Assembly (NCBI GenBank): GCA_035632095.1
Contig: DASQHM010000069.1
Coordinates: forward strand, 1 to 17,187
Direction: 5' to 3'
Source of the DNA: DASQHM01 sp035632095
Lineage (GTDB): Bacteria; Pseudomonadota; Alphaproteobacteria; Ferrovibrionales; Ferrovibrionaceae
DNA: 17,187 nt
The notes under the pieces were generated by a model, which saw nothing but the letters and a program-made list of their open reading frames with translations, was not told the origin of the DNA and searched no databases. Both the position numbers and the translations under genes were made by a program. How positions within the stretch are numbered: position 1 is the stretch's first letter; each line of letters begins with the position of its first letter. Below, piece by piece: positions 6,741 to 14,232 of the stretch.

Positions 6741-7334
6741 ATGTCGATCGCTGATGCGTCCGACCCCATCGTCCTGTTCAACGCCTGGCTGGCCGAAGCC
6801 ACGGCGCGCGAGCCGAGCGATCCGAACGCGGCGGCCCTTGCGACGGCTGCCGCCGACGGGCAGCCATCGGTTCGCATGGTCCTGGTGAAAGGCGCGGACG
6901 CGGGCGGCTTCGTTTTCTATACCAATCTCGAGAGCCAAAAGGGGCGGGAGCTGGCGGCAAACCCGAAAGCGGCTTTGTGTCTGCATTGGAAGAGCCTCCG
7001 CCGTCAGGTGCGCGCGCAAGGGCCGATCGAGGCGGTAAGCGCGGAAGAAGCCGATGCCTACTTCGCCACGCGCGCGCGCGACAGCCAGATCGGCGCTTGG
7101 GCCTCGCCGCAGTCGCGGCCGCTTTCCGGGCGGTTCGAACTGGAAAAGGCCGTCGCGCGTTTTGCCGCCAAGTTCGGGTTGTCCAAGGTGCCGCGGCCGC
7201 CGTATTGGTCGGGTTTCCGGCTGGTGCCGTCGCGCATGGAATTCTGGCAGGACCGGCCGTTTCGTTTGCATGATCGGCTGTTCTTTCAACGTGACCCGGC
7301 CGGCCGCTGGACCAGCGAGAAGCTGTTTCCATGA
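6741..7334 (+). CDS. pdxH: Pyridoxamine/pyridoxine 5'-phosphate oxidase
   Basis: PdxH oxidises pyridoxine or pyridoxamine 5'-phosphate to pyridoxal 5'-phosphate with FMN and O2, the final and salvage step of vitamin B6 synthesis. The 197-residue product has the split-barrel pattern. RMVLVKG is at 45-51 and FYTNLESQKGREL at 59-71 (FMN and phosphate contacts). QVRAQGPIE is at 89-97. The C-terminal dimerisation region has SRMEFW (164-169) and RLHDR (175-179), whose Arg and His match the PLP-binding pair in E. coli. The C-terminus reads EKLFP where the family normally has RLxP, a conservative change. An A-rich AAAAAGG lies at 6727-6733. The stop overlaps the next start as ATGA. PLP would also be the cofactor of the aminotransferase at 14233-15627. 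Confidence 0.95.
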   Translation: MSIADASDPIVLFNAWLAEATAREPSDPNAAALATAAADGQPSVRMVLVKGADAGGFVFYTNLESQKGRELAANPKAALCLHWKSLRRQVRAQGPIEAVSAEEADAYFATRARDSQIGAWASPQSRPLSGRFELEKAVARFAAKFGLSKVPRPPYWSGFRLVPSRMEFWQDRPFRLHDRLFFQRDPAGRWTSEKLFP

Positions 7335-8260
7335 GCGGCATCGCAACCGAGGTTTCGCGGCCAAGCGACGTCGGGCCTCTGATGCGGCAGGCGACCTACG
7401 CCTCGACCGTGGTGGCCTGCGTGCTGATTTGCGCCAAGACTTACGCTTGGGTCGGCACCGATTCGGTTGCAATGCTGAGCTCCCTGGTCGATTCGTTGCT
7501 CGACGTGGTCGCGTCGCTGCTCAATCTTTTCGCGGTGCGGCATGCCCTGCAGCCGGCCGATCGCGAGCACCGGTTCGGCCACGGCAAGGCGGAATCGCTC
7601 GCCGGCCTGGCTCAAGCGGCGTTCATTGCCGGCTCGGCGGCGTTCCTGCTGTTGGAAGCCGCGACGCGCCTGCTGCATCCGCAGAACGTCTCGCAAAGCC
7701 GCATCGGCATTGCGGTGATGCTGGGGTCCATCGTCCTGACCGCCGCGCTGGTGGCGTTTCAGCGCTACGTGGTGCGACGCTCGCAATCCGTGGCGATCGG
7801 CGCCGATCTGCTGCATTACGTCTCCGACCTGATGACCAACTTGGCGGTCATCGTCGCCCTCGTGCTTAGCGCGGGATACGGCTGGTGGTGGGCCGACCCG
7901 GTGCTTGCCGGCGCCATCGGCCTCTACATTTTGTTCGGAGCGTGGCGGATCTTCCGCGAGGCTTTCGATCACCTGATGGATCGCGAGTTTCCCGATGACG
8001 AGCGCGATCGCATCCGCGCCATCGTGCTGCGCCACACGAAGGTGCGAGCGCTGCATGACTTGCGCACGCGCTCATCCGGCGTGCGGTCGTTCCTGCAGAT
8101 GCATCTCGAGCTGGACGGCGACATATCGCTCAGCGAAGCGCACCGGATTTCCGACGAGGTCGAGGAGGCACTGCTTGCGGCATTTCCCGGCGCCGAAATC
8201 ATCGTCCACCAGGATCCGGCGGGCCTCGAAGAATCGCGCCCGCGGTTCGCTACGTCCTGA
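7331..8260 (+). CDS. Cation diffusion facilitator (CDF) divalent-metal exporter, FieF/YiiP type
   Basis: This is a proton-coupled exporter of divalent metals (Zn, Fe or Cd in relatives) in the inner membrane, 309 residues long. Six hydrophobic segments occupy about 25-205, followed by a cytoplasmic metallochaperone-like domain (about 213-300). The transport site is intact: D54 and D58 in SLVDSLLD, and H162 and D166 in HYVSD, the DD-HD quartet of E. coli YiiP. The second, cytoplasmic-loop site is also present (D77, H80, H84 in the PADxxHxFGHGKAE motif). The start codon overlaps the pdxH stop (ATGA), so translation is probably coupled. No dedicated promoter is evident. Metal specificity cannot be fixed from the sequence, but an HD pair in TM5 usually goes with Zn/Cd-type transport. 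Confidence 0.93.
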   Translation: MSGIATEVSRPSDVGPLMRQATYASTVVACVLICAKTYAWVGTDSVAMLSSLVDSLLDVVASLLNLFAVRHALQPADREHRFGHGKAESLAGLAQAAFIAGSAAFLLLEAATRLLHPQNVSQSRIGIAVMLGSIVLTAALVAFQRYVVRRSQSVAIGADLLHYVSDLMTNLAVIVALVLSAGYGWWWADPVLAGAIGLYILFGAWRIFREAFDHLMDREFPDDERDRIRAIVLRHTKVRALHDLRTRSSGVRSFLQMHLELDGDISLSEAHRISDEVEEALLAAFPGAEIIVHQDPAGLEESRPRFATS

Positions 8261-8277
8261 GCGCGGCTCGGATCGCA

Positions 8278-8306
8278 TTGGCAAGCCGCTCATTCCACCA
8301 TATCTT
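8278..8306 (+). promoter_or_regulatory. Candidate promoter for the Usp-cyclase pair
   Basis: TTGGCA (8278-8283, five of six consensus bases) and TATCTT (8301-8306, four of six) are separated by 17 bases. This lies in the 80-base gap after the CDF gene. The start site would be near 8313, about 28 bases before ATG 8341. Confidence 0.5.
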
Positions 8307-8340
8307 CAGTGCGACAATGGCCTCGACATAGGAGGCGGCC

Positions 8341-9204
8341 ATGCCGATTCGCAAGATCGTGGTTCCGCTTGCCGGGATTGACGAAGACGCCGCCACGCTG
8401 GAAACGGCGCTGGCGCTCGGCAGGCGGCTTCAGGCGCATGTAGAGGCGTTCCACGCGGTCGTCGACCCGCGCGACGCAGTGGCATTCGTCGGCGAAGGCA
8501 TGACCTCCACCATGATCGAGCAGATCATGAAGGCCGCCGACAAGGAAGGCCACCAGCGCAATGCCCGCGCGCGCGAGCTGTTCGATCGCCTGGTCGGACA
8601 ATACGGCGTGACCCGGGCGGATCGGCCGGCCAGCGCGGGGTTTTCGGTGGCGTTTGTGGAGCGCGTCGGCCGCGAAGACGACCTGGTGGCCGAACGCAGC
8701 CGGCTCGCCGATCTTATCGTCGCGCACAAGCCGCCGGCGGCGTCGGATTCCGAGCCGTCCCTTGCGCTGGAAGCGGCGTTGCGTGAAACCGGGCGTCCGG
8801 TGCTCGTCATCCCCCGCACCATAACGGAAGCCATCGGCCGGACCATTGCCATCGCCTGGAACGGCTCGATCGAGGTATCGCGAGCGCTGCGCTTCGCCAT
8901 GCCGTTCCTGAAGCAGGCGGAGAAGGTGGTCGTGCTGTCGGTGCGGGAAGAGGCCCATTACGGACCGCCCGCGGAGGATGCCGTCGACTATCTGGCGTGG
9001 CACGGCATTACGTCCGCTGCCGCCAACCTGCCGGGGGGCGCCAGGACGCAGGGCCAAACCTTGCTGGCGGCCGCGGCCGACAACGGTGCGGATATGATGG
9101 TGCAGGGCGCCTATACGCGAAGCCGCATGCGCCGGCTTATTTTCGGCGGCGTCACCGCCGAGGTGCTGGCGCAAACCACCATCCCCGTACTGATGACGCA
9201 TTGA
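8341..9204 (+). CDS. Tandem-domain universal stress protein (UspA family)
   Basis: The 287-residue product consists of two UspA-like domains: about residues 4-155, starting RKIVVPLAG, and about 165-287, starting TIAIAWNGS and ending VLAQTTIPVLMTH. The second domain ends in a GAYTRSRMRRLIFGG segment at the place of the nucleotide-binding loop. It does not match the ATP-binding G-x2-G-x9-G(S/T) pattern, so ATP binding is doubtful. Relatives are cytoplasmic and rise under stress or starvation, with no catalytic activity assigned. AGGAGG (8330-8335), five bases before the ATG, is the best ribosome-binding site in the window. The adenylate cyclase gene follows after 22 bases, so the two are likely cotranscribed. 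Confidence 0.92.
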   Translation: MPIRKIVVPLAGIDEDAATLETALALGRRLQAHVEAFHAVVDPRDAVAFVGEGMTSTMIEQIMKAADKEGHQRNARARELFDRLVGQYGVTRADRPASAGFSVAFVERVGREDDLVAERSRLADLIVAHKPPAASDSEPSLALEAALRETGRPVLVIPRTITEAIGRTIAIAWNGSIEVSRALRFAMPFLKQAEKVVVLSVREEAHYGPPAEDAVDYLAWHGITSAAANLPGGARTQGQTLLAAAADNGADMMVQGAYTRSRMRRLIFGGVTAEVLAQTTIPVLMTH

Positions 9205-9226
9205 CGGTAAGGCAGTTGCCGACAAA

Positions 9227-11125
9227 GTGGAATCAGGTTCAGTGCGATTGCGCCTAAAGCACGGCGCGGCCAATCGCCGCCTGCCGATCGCCTCGCTCCT
9301 CGTCTTCGGTTTGAGCGGGCTCGTCATCGTGGCGGTCGCCAGCGTGCTCTATCTGGGTCTCTATACCAGCCGCACCAACACCATGGACTTGGCGCGCGAC
9401 CGCGCCGAGTTGCTCACTACCATGGTGCAGGGGCGCGTCGACTTGGCGCTTACGCCGGCACGCGATCAGGTCGCCTATCTCGCCGATGTCATCGTCAAGC
9501 AGCATATCGATCCGATGACCGATCCGCGGTTCCTCGATATGGCCAGCGGCGCGCTCGGTGCGGCGCGGCAAATCACGGCGCTGGCGTTTTCGACACCCGA
9601 CTACCATTTGCTCCGCGTGTTTCGCGGCGAGAACGGCGCGTTGACTCACGCAATCGACCTGGAGCAAAGCCCGGCGGTGCGTGCCGCCATTGATGCGAGC
9701 CGGAACGCGCCCGGGCCCTATTGGGGCGACATCGTCTGGAACGCCAACGCCAAACAGCCCCTGATCAATCTGCGCGCACCCGTGCGCGACGGCGACACTT
9801 TCGTCGGCACCCTCTATGCCGTGCTCAGCGTTCGCGACCTTTCTGCGGCCCTGCAGAATGTCCTGACCGAATTCGATGCGACGCCCTTCATTCTGATCGA
9901 CCACGACTACGTCCTGGCGCATCCGCTGCTGGTCGAGGGCTTTCCGGGGCAATCGGCGGAACATCCGCTGCCCATGCTGAACGAGATCGGGGATGCCGTG
10001 CTGACCCATATCTGGGACCAGGGAACCCTCCTGGAGCGGGAACGTTCGCGCCGGCTGATCGGCGGTAGTGCCAAGCTTATGACTATCGACGGCACGCAGT
10101 ATCTTTTTCTCTACGTACGCACTATCGACTACGGGCCGAAGCCCTGGGTCATCGGCGTCTACCTGCCCGAAACCACGCTGTCGGCGGCCATCGACCGGCT
10201 GGTGCGCGCCGTCGGCGCCGGCGCCCTCATTCTGGTTTGCTCGGTGCTGGCCGCGTTGTGGGTCGGCCGGAAATTGACGCAGCAGATCCAGTCGCTGGCA
10301 TTCGCCGCGCATAGCGTGCGCAACCTCGAATTCGGAACGGCCGCCCGGCTCAAGCCGAGCGTGTTGCGCGAACTCGACGACGCCGCGACCGCGTTCAATG
10401 CCATGCTCGACGGGCTGCGCTGGTTCGAGACCTACGTGCCGCGCGCGCTGGTGCGGCGCCTGGTGCGGCTCGGCGGCGGTGCGCTCGAATCGGTCGAGCG
10501 CGAAGTCACGGTGATGTTCACCGATATCGCCGGCTTCACGGCACTGTCGGAGAAGATGTCGGCGAGCGAAGTGGCGGATTTCCTGAACGGGCATTTCACC
10601 ATTCTCGACCGCTGCATCGACGGGGCAGGCGGAACGGTGGACAAGCACATGGGCGACGGCGTCATGGCGTTCTGGGGCGCGCCCGAGCGGCAGGACGACC
10701 ATGCGGAGTTGGCCGCGCGCGCGGCGCATGCCATTGCGCTCGCCATCGCCGAAGACAATGCGCGCCGCCGCGAGCGCGGGGGCATCCCCGTCCGGTTGCG
10801 CATCGGGCTGCATTCCGGACCGGTGACGGTCGGAAACGTCGGCGGACCGAGCCGCATGAGCTATACGATCGTCGGCGACACCGTGAACAGCGCCGAGCGC
10901 CTATGCGAGCTTGCCAAGCAAGTGGGATACGAAAGTTTCGATACGGTGGCGCTCATCTCCGGCGACACGGCCGGCAAGCTCAGCGACGCCTTCGAGCTCG
11001 CGCCGTTCGGCGAGCACGTGCTGCGCGGCCGGCAGCAGCCGACGGAAATCTTCCGGCTCGTCTTCGATCGCGGCCAGCCTACTCGGCGGGAACCGGCACA
11101 GCCGGCGAACTCCGCTTCAACGTGA
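9227..11125 (+). CDS. Membrane-bound class III adenylate/guanylate cyclase with periplasmic sensor and HAMP-like linker
   Basis: The product has 632 residues. TM1 is at about 20-42, then a large periplasmic sensor (about 45-325, double-Cache-like in layout), TM2 (about 330-348), a HAMP-like linker (350-405) and a class III cyclase domain (about 420-605). Catalytic residues are visible. Metal-binding D433 lies in MFTDIAGF and D477 in GDGVMAFWG. K473 and T547 fit class IIIb adenine selection. The transition-state pair is N554 and R558 in VNSAER. ATP to cAMP is therefore the likely reaction, controlled by an extracytoplasmic ligand. The start is GTG 9227; GTG 9242 is possible, and neither has a strong ribosome-binding site. 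The gene follows the Usp gene by 22 bases. Its last 47 bases overlap the 3' end of the MFS gene. The sensor ligand is unknown. Confidence 0.92.
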   Translation: MESGSVRLRLKHGAANRRLPIASLLVFGLSGLVIVAVASVLYLGLYTSRTNTMDLARDRAELLTTMVQGRVDLALTPARDQVAYLADVIVKQHIDPMTDPRFLDMASGALGAARQITALAFSTPDYHLLRVFRGENGALTHAIDLEQSPAVRAAIDASRNAPGPYWGDIVWNANAKQPLINLRAPVRDGDTFVGTLYAVLSVRDLSAALQNVLTEFDATPFILIDHDYVLAHPLLVEGFPGQSAEHPLPMLNEIGDAVLTHIWDQGTLLERERSRRLIGGSAKLMTIDGTQYLFLYVRTIDYGPKPWVIGVYLPETTLSAAIDRLVRAVGAGALILVCSVLAALWVGRKLTQQIQSLAFAAHSVRNLEFGTAARLKPSVLRELDDAATAFNAMLDGLRWFETYVPRALVRRLVRLGGGALESVEREVTVMFTDIAGFTALSEKMSASEVADFLNGHFTILDRCIDGAGGTVDKHMGDGVMAFWGAPERQDDHAELAARAAHAIALAIAEDNARRRERGGIPVRLRIGLHSGPVTVGNVGGPSRMSYTIVGDTVNSAERLCELAKQVGYESFDTVALISGDTAGKLSDAFELAPFGEHVLRGRQQPTEIFRLVFDRGQPTRREPAQPANSAST

Positions 11126-12311
11126 CCGCCGTGAAGATGGCGCAGGCAAGCGCCGCGGCCATGACCCAGAACACCAACGAGGGGCGCTGGTGGTCGAGGA
11201 TCAAGCCGATGCAAAGTGGCGTCACCGCCGATCCGGCGTCCAGTCCCGAATAGACGAAACCGAACACCTTGCCGGTCGATCCGCGCGGCGTGGCGCCCCG
11301 CACCAGCATGTCGCGCGAGGGCGTGGTGATGCCGGAGAGGAAACCGGCGAAGCCCACCGCGGCGAACAGCGCCAGTTCCGGCAATGCCGCATTGCCGACC
11401 AGCAGGAACAGCACCGCCGCCGCCGCCAATCCGGACGCGACGATGCGCTCATGGCGGCTGAACCGGTCGGCCAAATAACCGCCCACGAGAATCCCAGCCG
11501 ACGACCCGATCAGGAATCCGGTCAGGATCGCGTTGGCGATTTTGGCAGGCGTCGCGTAAAGCTGATCGAGTGTGACGGGAAGGAAGGTCTGGACGCCGAC
11601 CAGCGCCACGCTCAGCAGCATGAAGTAGCCGAAGCAAAGCAGGATCGGCGTCGACATGAAGAGCGCCAGGGTGCTGCTTTGGGCGGACATGGCTCCAGCC
11701 GCCGGTTTTACTTTCGACCCGGCGCGGTCGTAGTGCAGCAATTCGCGATTGGCGATCAGCCCGGCCAGGATCGCAAAACCGAGGCCGGATGCGGCGATCA
11801 GCGCCCCGCGCCAGCCGAACGCGGCAGCGGCGCCCAGCATGAACATGGGTGCTACGGCCCAGCCGATGTTTCCGCCGAACGTGTGGGCACCATAGGCGCG
11901 GCCAATCCGGCTCGCGCCGATCGATGCATTCAGGATCGAGTAATCGGCCGGATGGAACACGCTGTTGCCGCAACCGGCGAGAATCGCGAGCGGCCAAAGC
12001 ATCCAATAGTGGGTAACGGCCGCCATCAACAGGACCGACCCGGCCAGCAGACTCAAGCCGCCGAACAGCACGGCCCGCGCGCCGAACCTGTCGACCAGGA
12101 AACCCGATACGGTCTGCGCCAAGCCGGACGCCACGAAGAACATGGTCATGGTCGCGCCGAGTTCCGTATAGCTCAGGCCGAAGTCGCGCTGGATGAACAG
12201 GAAGATCGGCGGCAGGGTCAGCTGGAAGAAATGGCTGCTCGCATGCGCGGTGCTGATCAGACCGATCACCTTGATATCGCGGTGCGTGGCGGCGGCGGCG
12301 ACGTCGACCAT
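11079..12311 (-). CDS. Major facilitator superfamily transporter, Fsr-like
   Basis: This is a 410-residue inner-membrane secondary transporter with twelve likely helices in two six-helix halves, separated by a hydrophilic loop near residues 195-215. An N-half motif A variant (GFLVDRFGARA) follows TM2, a GCGNSVFHPADYSIL motif is in TM4, and GGYLADRFSRHER lies in the C-half. The HPADY motif recalls fosmidomycin-resistance-type MFS proteins, but the substrate cannot be named. The start at ATG 12311 is favoured over the longer frame (to 12536) because GAGGAA lies six bases upstream and the extension would run into the divergent SDR gene's leader and first codons. The 3' end overlaps the cyclase gene by 47 bases tail to tail. 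Confidence 0.9.
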   Translation of the reverse strand: MVDVAAAATHRDIKVIGLISTAHASSHFFQLTLPPIFLFIQRDFGLSYTELGATMTMFFVASGLAQTVSGFLVDRFGARAVLFGGLSLLAGSVLLMAAVTHYWMLWPLAILAGCGNSVFHPADYSILNASIGASRIGRAYGAHTFGGNIGWAVAPMFMLGAAAAFGWRGALIAASGLGFAILAGLIANRELLHYDRAGSKVKPAAGAMSAQSSTLALFMSTPILLCFGYFMLLSVALVGVQTFLPVTLDQLYATPAKIANAILTGFLIGSSAGILVGGYLADRFSRHERIVASGLAAAAVLFLLVGNAALPELALFAAVGFAGFLSGITTPSRDMLVRGATPRGSTGKVFGFVYSGLDAGSAVTPLCIGLILDHQRPSLVFWVMAAALACAIFTAVTLKRSSPAVPVPAE

Positions 12312-12317
12312 CGACTG

Positions 12318-12323
12318 TTCCTC
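12318..12323 (-). promoter_or_regulatory. Ribosome-binding site that sets the MFS transporter start
   Basis: GAGGAA on the minus strand lies six bases before ATG 12311 and supports that start over upstream in-frame candidates. A short inverted repeat, ATAGG-N8-CCTAT, lies nearby at 12347-12364 and could be a regulatory dyad. Confidence 0.6.
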
Positions 12324-12486
12324 AAAGCCAGCGAAACTGACTGCAAATAGGCGGGCAAACCTATCAGGAAGAGACTTGAGCCGCCACTGCGCGGCGCACA
12401 TAGCCAACATTCGCGGCGCGATGTGCCGGATATGCGGCACTGGCAGGCGCTGGCATAGCACTTGGTCATCGGATAGGGTTAACGCC

Positions 12487-13227
12487 ATGCCCGATAACCC
12501 AAAGACACTGCTCTTGACCGGCGCGAGCCGCGGCATCGGTCACGCGACCGTGAAGCGATTTGGCGCCGCGGGCTGGCGCGTGATCACTGTCTCGCGCCAT
12601 CCGTTTCCGGAGAATTGCCCGTGGGAGGGCGGCGAGGCCAATCATGTCCAGCTCGATCTTGCCAGGATCGACGCTTTGCCGGAGGCGATCGCGGGCCTGC
12701 GCCGGCGTCTGACCGACGGCCGCCTCGACGCGCTGGTCAACAACGCCGGCATTTCGCCGAAAGGCGCCAACAACCAGCGCCTCGGCACGCTCGATACCGA
12801 CCAGAACATCTGGCAGCAGGTCTTCAACGTGAACTTCTTTGCTCCGATCCTGTTGGCGCGCGGTCTGATGGAAGAACTCAAGCGGGCGCAAGGATCCATC
12901 GTCAATGTGACGTCCATCGCAGGTTCGCGCGTGCATCCCTTCGCCGGCGCCGCCTATGCGACGTCGAAGGCGGCCCTGGCGTCGCTCACGCGCGAAATGG
13001 CCTACGATTTCGGCCGGCTCGGCATTCGCGTCAACGCCATTGCGCCCGGCGAAATCGATACGTCCATTCTGTCGCCGGGCACCGATGAAATCGTCGAACG
13101 CGACATCCCGCTGCATCGCTTGGGGCGGCCGGAGGAAGTTGCCGCTACCATCTATTTCCTTTGCACTGCGCCCTCGTCCTACGTGAACGGCGCCGAAATT
13201 CACATCAACGGCGGCCAGCACGTCTAG
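12487..13227 (+). CDS. Short-chain dehydrogenase/reductase (SDR), classical type
   Basis: This is a 246-residue NAD(P)H-dependent oxidoreductase. It has the cofactor motif TGASRGIG (11-18), the structural NNAG (85-88), and an active site with N114, S143, Y157 and K161 (YxxxK). A C-terminal INGGQ signature ends the fold. The Arg in the glycine-rich motif (R15), and R37 after the second strand (SRH), would suit NADP(H). Relatives include 3-oxoacyl-ACP reductases and sugar or alcohol dehydrogenases, and the substrate is not predictable. ATG 12487 has AGGG nine bases before it. It is divergent from the MFS gene (175-base spacer). The Asp-box propeller gene starts 30 bases downstream, so the two are probably one operon. 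Confidence 0.92.
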   Translation: MPDNPKTLLLTGASRGIGHATVKRFGAAGWRVITVSRHPFPENCPWEGGEANHVQLDLARIDALPEAIAGLRRRLTDGRLDALVNNAGISPKGANNQRLGTLDTDQNIWQQVFNVNFFAPILLARGLMEELKRAQGSIVNVTSIAGSRVHPFAGAAYATSKAALASLTREMAYDFGRLGIRVNAIAPGEIDTSILSPGTDEIVERDIPLHRLGRPEEVAATIYFLCTAPSSYVNGAEIHINGGQHV

Positions 13228-13245
13228 CCGTCTTTGCATCAGCGC

Positions 13246-13252
13246 GGGGAGG
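13246..13252 (+). promoter_or_regulatory. Ribosome-binding site that sets the propeller-protein start
   Basis: GGGGAGG lies five bases before ATG 13258. It would fall inside the coding region if translation began at the in-frame ATG 13234, so 13258 is preferred. Confidence 0.75.
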
Positions 13253-13257
13253 CGCCC

Positions 13258-14226
13258 ATGACCACGCCGCTTCTATCGGTTGGCACCGCCGGCATGTCCG
13301 TCTGGTTCAGCCGCGATCTCGGCGAGACCTGGGACAGGCCCTATAGCGAATCCGGTCTCTATCTTGAATCGCGCGTATGGGCGTTGGCCACTCATCCGAA
13401 GCTGCCGGGTCAGCTTTTCGCCGGCACGGATTTCGGCGTCTACCGGTTCGACTCGGGCAAGAACGCCTGGACGCATCTGCCTTCGGCCATGGACAAACTC
13501 AGCGTCTGGTCGCTGGCGATATCACCCGCCAATCCGAGGCTGATGCTGGCCGGCACGCAACCGGCGAATATATTCCGGAGCGAGGACGGCGGCGCCACGT
13601 GGACGGCCCTCGATTTGCCCTTCGCCAAGGATTGCCCATTCGTCCATACGCCGCGCGTGACCCAGATCCTGTTCGATCCGCAGGAGCCGGGCGCAGTGTG
13701 GGCCGGGGTCGAGATCGACGGCGTCTGGAAGAGCGCGGACGACGGCCGCACCTGGAGCAAATGCGTGAGCGGTCTCGTCTCCGAGGACGTTCACGGCCTC
13801 GCCGTCGCGGCCAACAACAGCCGCACGGTTCTCGCGACCACGAATAAAGGGCTCCACGCGAGCGACGATCGCGGCGCCCACTGGCGCTACGTCAAGCTCG
13901 ACTCGCCCTGGCAATACACGCGCGCCGTGACACCGGCGGCGGGACGGCCGGAAACGCTCTACCTCACCAACGGCAACGGACCGCCCGGCTCCACGGGGCG
14001 GCTTCTGGTCAGCAACGACAACGGCGCATCGTGGCGCGACGCGCGGCTCCCGGGCGAGACCAACTCGACGCCCTGGTGCATCGCCAGCAACGCAGCCGAT
14101 CCTGATCTGCTGTTCGTCGCGACGAATCTCGGCCAGCTCTACCGCTCGACCGACGCCGGACAAAGCTGGCGCAAGATGAAGCGCGAATTCGGCGAAGTGC
14201 GCTCGATCGCCTGGCAGCCGGTCTAG
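13258..14226 (+). CDS. Asp-box (BNR) beta-propeller protein, sortilin/VPS10-like
   Basis: The 322-residue product is built of repeated blades. Six clear Asp boxes of the form SxDxGxxW occur at residues 18-25, 108-115, 159-166, 202-209, 252-259 and 297-304. A degenerate one at about 64-71 brings the total to seven, consistent with a seven-bladed propeller filling the whole protein. There is no signal peptide, transmembrane segment or extra domain, so it looks cytoplasmic, unlike many secreted BNR proteins. Sialidases also carry Asp boxes, but the sialidase RIP motif and catalytic set are not evident, so a hydrolase label would be unjustified. It starts 30 bases after the SDR gene and ends six bases from the convergent aminotransferase stop. 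Function unknown. Confidence 0.9.
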   Translation: MTTPLLSVGTAGMSVWFSRDLGETWDRPYSESGLYLESRVWALATHPKLPGQLFAGTDFGVYRFDSGKNAWTHLPSAMDKLSVWSLAISPANPRLMLAGTQPANIFRSEDGGATWTALDLPFAKDCPFVHTPRVTQILFDPQEPGAVWAGVEIDGVWKSADDGRTWSKCVSGLVSEDVHGLAVAANNSRTVLATTNKGLHASDDRGAHWRYVKLDSPWQYTRAVTPAAGRPETLYLTNGNGPPGSTGRLLVSNDNGASWRDARLPGETNSTPWCIASNAADPDLLFVATNLGQLYRSTDAGQSWRKMKREFGEVRSIAWQPV

Positions 14227-14232
14227 GACGCC

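Noticed and set aside
9254..10813. 519-codon minus-strand frame
   Set aside because: It is antisense to the cyclase, whose catalytic residues are all present. The minus frame shows no domain and no ribosome-binding site that I could recognise.
10911..12350. 479-codon plus-strand frame
   Set aside because: It is antisense to the MFS transporter. Its charged Gln/Arg/His-rich product is the usual complement of membrane-helix codons.
13258..14226. Sialidase or glycosyl hydrolase label for the Asp-box protein
   Set aside because: Asp boxes alone are structural. The sialidase RIP motif and catalytic residue set are not visible.
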